Below, piece after piece: positions 37,207-45,150 of a DNA stretch of 64,000 nt. The notes below the pieces were generated by a model, which saw only the letters and a list, made by a program, of their open reading frames with translations, searched no databases and was not told where the DNA came from. This stretch comes from Allopontixanthobacter confluentis (GTDB lineage: Bacteria; Pseudomonadota; Alphaproteobacteria; Sphingomonadales; Sphingomonadaceae), in contig NZ_WTYU01000002.1 of the NCBI RefSeq assembly GCF_009827615.1, forward strand, positions 124,001 to 188,000, written 5' to 3'. Made by a program: the position numbers and the translations under genes. How positions within the stretch are numbered: position 1 is the first letter of the stretch; every line of letters begins with the position of its first letter.

Positions 37207-38247
37207 CTATTTCACGCTTCCGCGCTCCAACAAACGCACCGGAACCCGCCGTTCGGCTACGGGACGCGCTGCCGTCCCCATAGCACTGGCCCCCAGCACA
37301 TTGGCCACCAGCATGGCCCCTGCGACATCGAAATCAGGTTCGATGGATGTCAGCGGCGGGGAAGTATGGATGCCGGCACGAACGCCGTCAAAACCAACCA
37401 GTCCGCATTGTTCGGGGACAGAAATGCCGCTGGCCCGCAATTCCTCCATCGCGCCGAGGGCAATCGAATCGCACGCCACAAACAATGCATCGAACGGATC
37501 TCCGGCATCCATCAGGGCGCGGATGGCCTTGTGACCCTGTGTCGCGCGGTCATCGGTGTAATCCACTTGTTGCAGGCGCGGCTCAAGGCCCGCTTCGGTC
37601 ATGCCTTGGGCATATCCTTCATACCGCTCCCGGAACTGGCGCTGCGGCGAATCGACCGCGCCAAGATGGACGATATTGCGGTAACCCGCCGCGATCAGAT
37701 GGCGCGCGGCAATCAGGCCCCCTTCGTAATTATCCGACCGGATCCATTCCAGATCGTCAAATGGCGAGCCCCAGAAAACCACCGATCTGTTATCCGCGCT
37801 GATGCTGCGAAAATATCGCCATGCCGCATCATTGGAAGTGGTCCCTATGACAATGACCCCGTCGGCCTGCCCGCTTTCCTCATATTTGCCGAATAATTGA
37901 TCCGCCGAAGCCTGGAACGACACCAGCGTCTGGTAGCCCTGGCCCGATGCTGCGGCGCAAACACTGCCCAGCAGGGAGAAATAGAACGGATTGATTTCGC
38001 TTGGCGGCTCGTCCGGGCGGCAGATGACCACCACGGCCAGCGTGCCGGTGCGCCCTTGCCGCAGCTGCGCTGCCCGTGCATCGACCATATAGCCAAGTTC
38101 TTCGGCAGATTTGATCACCCGTGCGCGCGTGGCTTCGGTAATGGCGCTGGAATTGGCCAGAGCGCGCGACACGGTTGACTGGCTGACACCTGCATGTTCG
38201 GCAACGTCGAATGATGTCACGCGTGCCCGCGGTCTGCGATCCGGCAA
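37207..38247 (-). CDS. LacI-family transcriptional regulator
   Basis: The 346-residue protein has the LacI helix-turn-helix and hinge (TSFDVAEHAGVSQSTVSRAL, then RVIKSAEELGY) and a periplasmic-binding-protein-like effector domain ending in GLVGFDGVRAG and PPLTSIEPDFDVAG. The start is assigned to TTG at 38247: GAGGGGG lies nine bases before it, and there is no ATG or GTG between it and the conserved DNA-binding helix other than a GTG too close to the fold. The same frame remains open far upstream, antisense to the helicase gene, and is not coding. No sugar genes adjoin it, so the effector is unknown. Confidence 0.87.
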   Translation of the reverse strand: MPDRRPRARVTSFDVAEHAGVSQSTVSRALANSSAITEATRARVIKSAEELGYMVDARAAQLRQGRTGTLAVVVICRPDEPPSEINPFYFSLLGSVCAAASGQGYQTLVSFQASADQLFGKYEESGQADGVIVIGTTSNDAAWRYFRSISADNRSVVFWGSPFDDLEWIRSDNYEGGLIAARHLIAAGYRNIVHLGAVDSPQRQFRERYEGYAQGMTEAGLEPRLQQVDYTDDRATQGHKAIRALMDAGDPFDALFVACDSIALGAMEELRASGISVPEQCGLVGFDGVRAGIHTSPPLTSIEPDFDVAGAMLVANVLGASAMGTAARPVAERRVPVRLLERGSVK

Positions 38248-38520
38248 TTTGAATGACCCCCTCAAGACGGTGTGGCTGTATATGCCTTGGCATGTCTGCG
38301 GTGGCAATGCGCCACAAAAAGCGGCCCTTTGCCCATGTCTTTTCGCAGTTGCACAAAACAGTTGAAGCCAAACGGGTGATAAGTGTGTATGGGCGCATGA
38401 ATTGACCGGTCGGCACTGGCGGTAGCGCGCCTTTAAACCTTGGTCTTCGCAGGCAACCTGCGACAAGCCCGGCCCGTTCCCTACCCAGTCGCTGATGCGA
38501 CCCCTGATGATGCGAGTCCC
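38248..38520. other. Divergent intergenic region between the LacI regulator and helicase genes
   Basis: No coding sequence was recognised. It must carry both promoters. A perfect 8-base palindrome GACCGGTC at 38404-38411 is the only dyad noted and is too short to assign to the LacI protein. Confidence 0.4.
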
Positions 38521-40332
38521 ATGAATTTTGACAATCTCCCGCCATTTCTTGGCGAAGCGCTGGCCGAACGCGGCTACGAAAAACCCACTGCCGTACAGGC
38601 CGCTGTAATCGAAGCAGAAGCCGCTGGCCGCGACCTGGTCGTATCGGCCCAGACCGGCTCTGGCAAAACCGTGGCTTTCGGCCTTGCCATGGCCGAACAA
38701 TTGCTGGCTGAAGACGGCACCGTGCCGCAGGCCAATACGCCGCTGGCTCTGGTTATCGCGCCGACTCGCGAACTCGCCTTGCAGGTCAGCCGCGAATTGA
38801 TGTGGCTGTATGGCAAGGCAGGCGCCCGGATCGCCACTTGCGTCGGCGGGATGGATGCATCCAAGGAACGCCGCGCACTGCGTGGCGGCGCGCAGATCGT
38901 GGTCGGCACACCGGGCCGCCTGCGTGACCATCTGGAACGCGGCGCGCTGGAACTTTCCGCATTGCGCGCAGTGGTGCTGGATGAAGCGGACGAAATGCTC
39001 GACATGGGCTTCCGCGAAGATCTGGAAGAAATTCTCGACGCCACGCCGGAAGGCCGCCGCACCCTGCTGTTCAGCGCCACCATGCCGCGCCAGATCGTGG
39101 CACTGGCCAAGCGTTACCAGCGCGATGCCTTGCGCATTTCCACCGTGGGCGATGATCGCGGCCATGGCGACATTGCCTATCAGGCAGTGACCGTATCACC
39201 GTCCGAAATCGAAAACGCCGTGGTCAATCTGCTGCGTTTCCACGAAGCGGAAACCGCCATGCTGTTCTGCGCCACGCGTGACAATGTGCGCCGTCTTCAT
39301 GCCACCTTGCAGGAACGCGGTTTCGCCGTGGTGGCCCTGTCGGGTGAACATTCCCAGTCGGAGCGTAACCAGGCCATGCAGGCCATGCGTGACCGCCGCG
39401 CCCGCGTTTGCGTGGCCACAGACGTTGCCGCCCGCGGCATCGATCTGCCCACGCTCAGCCTGGTCATCCATGTGGAAATCCCGCGCGATGCAGAAGCCTT
39501 GCAGCACCGTTCGGGCCGCACCGGCCGTGCCGGCAAGAAAGGCACCGCCGTCATTCTGGTGCCTTACCCCCGCCGCAAGCGTGTGGAATCCATGCTGCGC
39601 GGTGCCAAGATCAACGCTGACTGGATCAACGCCCCCACCCCGCAGGAAATTCAGAAGCAAGACCGTGAGCGTTTGCTGACCGCCCTTCTGGCCCCTGTCG
39701 AAGTGGACGAGGAAGACCGCAATCTGGCGGCCAAGCTGATGGCGGAACGTTCGCCCGAAGATATTGCCGCAGCACTGGTCCGCGCCCACCGGGCCGCCAT
39801 GCCGCAGCCTGAAGAACTGATCGAAAACACGCCCGAAGCACGCAAGGCAGCCCAGCAGGACCGCCACCGCCCCGGTTTCGAAGATACGGTCTGGTTCCGG
39901 ATGGACCTAGGCCGCCGTCAGAATGCCGATCCGCGCTGGATCCTGCCGCTATTGTGCCGCCGCGGGCATATTACCCGCAATGAAATCGGTGCCATCCGGA
40001 TTGGCCCTGCAGAAACGTTTTTCCAGGTTCCGCGGCCGATTTCCGACAAGTTCGAAGATGCCATCAAGCGCACTGCCAATGCCGAAGGCGATGACGAGCC
40101 GGTTCACATCGAACGTTCCGAAGGTGGCCCCCGCGAACAGGCGCGCAATAACAGCAAGCCCCACCGCAAAGGCCCGCCACGCGGAGCGCCGAATAGAGAT
40201 GGTCCAAACCGTGATGGCCCCAATCGTGATGGTCCGCGCCATAGTGGCCCACGCGCTGAAGGGCCCACCGGCAGGGGCGGACCACGCGTCCACGCCAAAC
40301 CATTCAAGGGCGGCAAGAAACCGCGCGGTTAA
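38521..40332 (+). CDS. DEAD-box RNA helicase with DbpA-type RNA-binding domain
   Basis: The 603-residue protein carries the DEAD-box motifs in order: AQTGSGKT, PTRELA, TPGRL, LDEADEMLD, FSATMP, ATDVAARGID and HRSGRTGRAG. A C-terminal domain (FRMDLGRRQNADPRWILPLLCRRGHI onward) resembles the DbpA RNA-binding module that recognises 23S rRNA, suggesting a ribosome assembly or cold-stress role. The last 90 residues are basic and low-complexity, with five PxxGP-type 15-base repeats (NRDGP). The ATG at 38521 begins FDNLPPF, the normal Q-motif lead-in. Confidence 0.93.
   Translation: MNFDNLPPFLGEALAERGYEKPTAVQAAVIEAEAAGRDLVVSAQTGSGKTVAFGLAMAEQLLAEDGTVPQANTPLALVIAPTRELALQVSRELMWLYGKAGARIATCVGGMDASKERRALRGGAQIVVGTPGRLRDHLERGALELSALRAVVLDEADEMLDMGFREDLEEILDATPEGRRTLLFSATMPRQIVALAKRYQRDALRISTVGDDRGHGDIAYQAVTVSPSEIENAVVNLLRFHEAETAMLFCATRDNVRRLHATLQERGFAVVALSGEHSQSERNQAMQAMRDRRARVCVATDVAARGIDLPTLSLVIHVEIPRDAEALQHRSGRTGRAGKKGTAVILVPYPRRKRVESMLRGAKINADWINAPTPQEIQKQDRERLLTALLAPVEVDEEDRNLAAKLMAERSPEDIAAALVRAHRAAMPQPEELIENTPEARKAAQQDRHRPGFEDTVWFRMDLGRRQNADPRWILPLLCRRGHITRNEIGAIRIGPAETFFQVPRPISDKFEDAIKRTANAEGDDEPVHIERSEGGPREQARNNSKPHRKGPPRGAPNRDGPNRDGPNRDGPRHSGPRAEGPTGRGGPRVHAKPFKGGKKPRG
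40192..40266 (+). repeat. Five 15-base tandem repeats in the helicase tail
   Basis: Successive units encode NRDGP, NRDGP, NRDGP, RHSGP and RAEGP. They form the flexible basic tail that many DEAD-box proteins use for RNA contact; the first three are nearly identical in DNA. Confidence 0.88.
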
Positions 40333-40367
40333 ACCACTGCACGCAGCTTGATCGCTGCCCTATCCGA

Positions 40368-40412
40368 CAAAACGCCGCCAGTCCCCACCAGGGCCGGCGG
40401 CGTTTTGTTTTT
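40368..40412 (+). terminator. Strong Rho-independent terminator after the helicase gene
   Basis: CAAAACGCCGCC pairs perfectly with GGCGGCGTTTTG across a 16-base loop, followed by TTTTT. It lies 36 bases after the helicase stop and insulates the TIR gene from read-through. Confidence 0.9.
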
Positions 40413-40536
40413 CACGGTAGGCACGCCCCCAAACAAGTGGGCACACACGCGGGCGGATAATCCTCGCCATCAACTCTCTTGGCGGCCTGCTGCGGATATT
40501 GTAACATCATCCCGGTCGCGCAATTGAGGATGGTGT

Positions 40537-43500
40537 TTGGAAGATATTTTCCTTTCCTACAATCGCGGCGATCAGGCATCAGCCGACCTGTTCGTGCGCG
40601 CTTTTGAAGCGGCAGGCCTGTCGGTGTGGTGGGACGTGTCGCTTCGCGCTGGCCAGGTTTATGATGAAGTGACGGAAAAAGCCCTGCGCGATGCACGCGC
40701 AGTGGTGGTCCTGTGGTCCGGTAATTCTGTCCAGTCACGGTGGGTCCGCGCCGAGGCAACGCTGGCGCAGCGGGCGGGCACATTTGTGCCTTGCATGATA
40801 GGGCCGTGCGAACGGCCGATCATGTTCGAACTGACCCAAACGGCAGATCTGACCAATTGGAACGGCGATGCAGAAGATCCGGCATGGCAGCATTTTGTCA
40901 GCCATGTGCGCGAATTCATCGGCCCGATGCACCGCGCGCGGCAGCCCCGATCACCCGCTGCCCCACCATCTGCTGTGCCATCATCTGGGCCATCTTCTGG
41001 GCCATCTGCAGCCCCATCTGCTGGGCAAATGCCCGGCGCTGCACCCCACGTAATTGCAAAACAGCATTTGCGGCATTCTGCCCCTTCCAGCGAAAGGCGG
41101 CAGATAACATTTCTGGCTGCCAGATTGTCCAACGGGCGCGAACTTGCATCGTCGATGGACCCGGAAGACTGGCACGAAATCCTGTCGTCCATCCAGCCGC
41201 CGCTCAACGCCATTGTCCAAAGTTTCGGCGCCACTGCGAAATGGGACGGCCACACCATCACCGCCCTGTTCGGCTATCCCGCAGCGCAGGAAGACGCTGC
41301 CCAGCGCGCCATCCGCGCGGCTCTCAGCCTGGTGGACCGCACCGCCACGCTGATGTCTGACCTTGTGGCGCAGACCGGCACCGCCATGCAGTTGCAGGCC
41401 GGTATTCACACCAGCGATGTGCTGGTAACAGCGGACCCCAGCGGCGAAACCGAAATGTTCGGCGATGGATCGGCCATTGCCAAAACCGCGCGCGATCTGG
41501 CCGGTGCTGGGACGGTCGTGGTGACCGAGCCTGTCCATCAACTGGCAGCGCGGGCATTCGCGCTGGAAAAAACAGGCGACCAAACCGGCCCCACGCAGTT
41601 TTACACCGTGGCCGGTGCGCGCAGTGGCGGCAGCACCATGCGCGGCTGGGCATCCAGCCTTGCCACCGGCTTTTTCGGCCGCGAGGACGAACTGGCCCAG
41701 ATCCAGCGCCGCTGGGCAAAATCACGCAGCGGACAAGGGCAATTCGTGCTGGTCAGCGGCGAGCCGGGAATTGGCAAGACGCGGCTGATTGACGAATTCA
41801 GCGCATCGCTGGCGCCAGATGATCATTACTGGGTCACGCTGCAGGGCGCATCGCTGTTCCCCAACACGCCCTACCATGCCATCGGGCAAATGCTGCTGCA
41901 CCTGGCGCAAGAACGCAGCAGCCATGACGACACGAGTGATCCGGCAGCGACGCTGGCCGATATTTTCGTAGAACTGGGCCTGCCTGCCCGTCTGCTGGGG
42001 CTGATTGCGCCGGTAATCGGCCTGACCCTGCCAGATGATGTTCCCGCGCCCAATATCACGCAGGAACAGCAGCGCAGCCAGCTGCTGTCCTCGCTGGTGG
42101 AAGCCACCTTCGCGCTGGCCAGAACAAAGCCACTGGTGCTGCTGGTGGATGATTGCCAGTGGATCGACCCGTCCAGCATGGAAATCATCCAGATGCTGGT
42201 GGAACAGTCCGACGATGACCGCCTGCTCATCATCGGCACGGCAAGACCGGAATTTGCTGCGCCCTGGTCGGAACGGGAAAACCACAGCCGGATCAATCTG
42301 GGCCGGATGGCCCAAGCTGAAATTCGCGCCATCATAACCGAAGCGGCGGGCGACGGCGGCATTGACACAGCAACCATCGAGACGGTGCTGGACCGCGCTG
42401 ATGGCGTGCCGCTATTTGCCGAAGAACTGGCGCGGCTGATTGCCACCAGCCACGGCGAAGGTGGTCAGGCTGCAATTCCCCCCACCTTGCGCAGCCTGCT
42501 CGCCGCGCGGCTGGACAGGCTGGGGCCAGCCCGCGAATTGCTGCAGATCGCGGCCATTTTGGGCCGTGATTTTCCCCATGCCCTGCTGGCCGCCATCAGC
42601 GACCATCCAGAAGCTGAAATGGGCGTTCTTCTGGCGCAATTGGCTGATGAACAATTGCTGTTCATGCGCGGCGCGCCGCCCAATTCCACCTACCGGTTCA
42701 AACATGCGCTGGTGCAGGATGCCGCCTACGATACGTTGCCCAAACGCCGTCAGCGCGAATTGCATGGCCTTGCTGCCCGCACCATCGTGGACCACTTTCC
42801 CGCCATTGCCGAAACCCAGCAGGAATTGCTCGCCACCCACTGGACCCGTGCGGGCAATGTGGCGCAAGCGGTGGCCGCATGGCAGAAAGCGGGCCTTGAT
42901 GCGTATGATCGCGGTGCCTGCAAGGAAGCGGCCGCCCATTTCCGCCATGGCCTTGCGGTGCTGGAAAAACAGCCGGCCGGCCCTGCGCGCGACGAGCAGG
43001 AAACTGGCCTGTGGAGCGCGCTTAACCGCGCCTTGCAGCAAACCCATGGCTATGCCGATCCGGTTACGGTGGAAGCCGCCAGCCGCGCGCTGGCGCTGGC
43101 GAAACAGGCCGGAATGCTGGGCAAGGTGCTGGTGGAGGAATCCCAATTGTGGCGCGCTGTCATCACCGCAGGCGATTACCAGCAGGCAGACGCCATAACC
43201 CAGCGGGTGATGAGCCTGAGCAAGGAAACTGCCGCAGGCGAAGAGATACCGTGGCTGTATTATTTCCATGCCAATGCGCGCATCCAGACCAGCTTTTATA
43301 CCGGCCGGCTGCGGGATTTTGAAACAGATTATGCCGGTTTGCAGCAGGTCATCGGCAAACAGGGGGTCAGCCATTCCCCGAGTGACGATGTGGTGGCCAT
43401 TGGCGTTGCCGCGCTTGCCGCGTGGGTATCGGGGCGGTCCGATCTTGGCGCCCAGCGTATCGCAGCGGCAATCCAGATCTCTGATAATGGCGGCCAGCCT

Positions 43501-44154
43501 TACGCAGCAGCGGTGGCCAATCATTTTGCTGGCACATTTTCCGCCTTTGAAGGCGATTATGAAGCGGCCATCGCGCATACCAGAACCGCGCTGGATGTGT
43601 GCGAGGAAAACGGCTTTGCCTATATCGCCCACCTGGCGCGGGCAAAATTTGGCTGGATTTCGGCGGCGGGCGGGTCGGGCGAAGATGATATTGCCACCAT
43701 GCGCAACACCATCGACCAGATGGCCAAAGCCAATGCGCTGGTCGGGCTGACAATCAACATGAACCGCATGGCCATGGCGATGGAAGCCCATGGCCGGTTG
43801 GATGAAGCCCTGGAAACGGTGGAAGAAGCGCTCATCGCCAATCCGCAGGAACGCGTGATGCGGCCCCAGAGCCTAGAAATTCGCGCCAGACTGAAACTGG
43901 CCGCAGGTGATGAGGGCGCTGCTGAGGCGGATTACCGCAGCGCCATCAGCATGGCGGCCGAAATGGGCGTGCTGGCGCTGGAATTGCCGCCAGCCATCCA
44001 GCTATCCCTCCATCTGGCCGATGGTGGCCGCCGCAGCGAAGCGGCGGATATTCTGCAAACCACGCTGGGCCGTGCGGGCCCGGACACGAACACTCCGGCG
44101 CTGGCGCCCGCGCGCGATGCGCTGGCGCAATTATCGGGCGCGCTCACCAGTTAG
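40537..44154 (+). CDS. TIR - inactive class III cyclase - STAND ATPase - TPR protein
   Basis: The 1205-residue protein has four parts. Residues 1-128 are a TIR domain (IFLSYNRGDQASADLF; WVRAE gives the conserved Glu73 of NAD-cleaving TIRs). A Pro/Ser/Gly/Ala linker follows (about 135-170). Residues 185-355 match class III nucleotidyl cyclases, but the first metal Asp is Arg196, the second is His239, and the Asn/Arg pair is absent (GSAIAKTARD), so cyclase activity is not expected. An ATPase follows with Walker A GEPGIGKT (408-415) and Walker B VLLVDD (534-539). About 550 residues of TPR-like helices close the protein. This is a STAND-like layout: effector, ATP switch, ligand-sensing repeats. 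The start is TTG at 40537, with GAGGA six bases upstream. Cyclase-ATPase-TPR proteins are common in alphaproteobacteria; the TIR addition suggests NAD-based signalling or defence, which is inference. Confidence 0.82.
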   Translation: MEDIFLSYNRGDQASADLFVRAFEAAGLSVWWDVSLRAGQVYDEVTEKALRDARAVVVLWSGNSVQSRWVRAEATLAQRAGTFVPCMIGPCERPIMFELTQTADLTNWNGDAEDPAWQHFVSHVREFIGPMHRARQPRSPAAPPSAVPSSGPSSGPSAAPSAGQMPGAAPHVIAKQHLRHSAPSSERRQITFLAARLSNGRELASSMDPEDWHEILSSIQPPLNAIVQSFGATAKWDGHTITALFGYPAAQEDAAQRAIRAALSLVDRTATLMSDLVAQTGTAMQLQAGIHTSDVLVTADPSGETEMFGDGSAIAKTARDLAGAGTVVVTEPVHQLAARAFALEKTGDQTGPTQFYTVAGARSGGSTMRGWASSLATGFFGREDELAQIQRRWAKSRSGQGQFVLVSGEPGIGKTRLIDEFSASLAPDDHYWVTLQGASLFPNTPYHAIGQMLLHLAQERSSHDDTSDPAATLADIFVELGLPARLLGLIAPVIGLTLPDDVPAPNITQEQQRSQLLSSLVEATFALARTKPLVLLVDDCQWIDPSSMEIIQMLVEQSDDDRLLIIGTARPEFAAPWSERENHSRINLGRMAQAEIRAIITEAAGDGGIDTATIETVLDRADGVPLFAEELARLIATSHGEGGQAAIPPTLRSLLAARLDRLGPARELLQIAAILGRDFPHALLAAISDHPEAEMGVLLAQLADEQLLFMRGAPPNSTYRFKHALVQDAAYDTLPKRRQRELHGLAARTIVDHFPAIAETQQELLATHWTRAGNVAQAVAAWQKAGLDAYDRGACKEAAAHFRHGLAVLEKQPAGPARDEQETGLWSALNRALQQTHGYADPVTVEAASRALALAKQAGMLGKVLVEESQLWRAVITAGDYQQADAITQRVMSLSKETAAGEEIPWLYYFHANARIQTSFYTGRLRDFETDYAGLQQVIGKQGVSHSPSDDVVAIGVAALAAWVSGRSDLGAQRIAAAIQISDNGGQPYAAAVANHFAGTFSAFEGDYEAAIAHTRTALDVCEENGFAYIAHLARAKFGWISAAGGSGEDDIATMRNTIDQMAKANALVGLTINMNRMAMAMEAHGRLDEALETVEEALIANPQERVMRPQSLEIRARLKLAAGDEGAAEADYRSAISMAAEMGVLALELPPAIQLSLHLADGGRRSEAADILQTTLGRAGPDTNTPALAPARDALAQLSGALTS

Positions 44155-44161
44155 GCGCGGT

Positions 44162-45091
44162 TTACCGGCGGGATAATTCGCGGGTATAATCCACCAGTGC
44201 AATCAGCACGGACGCGTCCCTGGTGTGGATTTGCGCTTCCCATTTGGCCTCCACTGCCAATTGGTCGAGATGGGCGTCAGCGGCGGGAAGCTGGGCAATC
44301 ATGGCCTGCGAAATGGCCTGCAATTCGTCGTCAGTCGGCTCTGCCTTGCAAAACATGTCCCTGATCGTTTCATCCTGAATGGCGAGCGCTGCAGGCAGCG
44401 TCAGGATGCCGTCGCGCAAATCTTCCTCGCCCCCGCCGCCAAGCGATGTCAGCCCCTTCACATCGCCCACATCATCGCAGCCATGATACAGCATCCCCAG
44501 CAGCCGGCCGAATTTTCGCAAGGTTTCATCGCGGGTGGCAAGGCAGGCGCAGGTTTCGAACATCGATCCTGTATCCTCGCCCGCAATGCCTTCCCAGTCG
44601 GCCACGCCCAGTGGCTGGCGCCGCAGCCGCCACTGCGCGCATTCCGCCACCCCCAGACGTTTGATCAGATCGGCAAACAGACGGATATCGTGCGGATCAT
44701 CCGCTGACATGGCAAAACCGTCTGCCACGATGAAGCCGGATGCCATCAGCGCCGGAAGCATCCCGAATTTGGAATGCATGGTCGGTTTGCCGCGCCGTTC
44801 GTCCGACTGGTCCAGAATATCATCAACCACCAGCGACATATTATGCATCATTTCCAGCACGGCGGCAGACCGGATGATGGTGTCGGGAATGGGCTGCTGG
44901 TAACTGGCCCGATAACAGCCAAAAACGGTCAGCGGCCGGAAATATTTCGACCCTGCATCAAACTGCCATTGCAGGAGCGGCTGCAGGTCACCTGCTGCCT
45001 CGGCAATCCAGCCATCCAGCAGGCTGCGCAACTTTGCCATTTCATCATCGAAGCCCAGTTGTGCCACGATCCCGGCTGTAATTGTGTCCAC
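44162..45091 (-). CDS. Polyprenyl (trans-isoprenyl) diphosphate synthase-like protein
   Basis: The 309-residue all-helical protein keeps both aspartate-rich motifs: SLVVDDILDQSDERRGKPTM (first DDxxD with the RRGKP that follows it) and YHGCDDVGDVKGL (second). These bind the magnesium-diphosphate of the allylic and IPP substrates, so activity is likely, though overall similarity to housekeeping IspA/IspB is modest. GTG at 45091 has AGGGGG six bases upstream; an in-frame ATG at 45127 is the alternative. Third gene of an operon with two flavoproteins. It converges on the TIR gene with seven bases between. Confidence 0.83.
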   Translation of the reverse strand: MDTITAGIVAQLGFDDEMAKLRSLLDGWIAEAAGDLQPLLQWQFDAGSKYFRPLTVFGCYRASYQQPIPDTIIRSAAVLEMMHNMSLVVDDILDQSDERRGKPTMHSKFGMLPALMASGFIVADGFAMSADDPHDIRLFADLIKRLGVAECAQWRLRRQPLGVADWEGIAGEDTGSMFETCACLATRDETLRKFGRLLGMLYHGCDDVGDVKGLTSLGGGGEEDLRDGILTLPAALAIQDETIRDMFCKAEPTDDELQAISQAMIAQLPAADAHLDQLAVEAKWEAQIHTRDASVLIALVDYTRELSRR

Positions 45092-45150
45092 AAAAAACCC
45101 CCTGATTACCCTTTTGTCACCCCGCATCCGGCACCTGGCGCGTGGCGCTT

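Noticed and set aside
38404-38411. GACCGGTC palindrome as LacI operator
   Set aside because: Only eight bases, with no longer symmetry around it; expected by chance in GC-rich DNA.
38248-39165. Upstream extension of the LacI reading frame
   Set aside because: It runs antisense to the helicase and resembles no regulator; the TTG at 38247 with a good ribosome site explains the gene.
42412-43791. 459-residue open frame antisense to the TIR-STAND gene
   Set aside because: Same reason: biased composition and no motif opposite a real gene.
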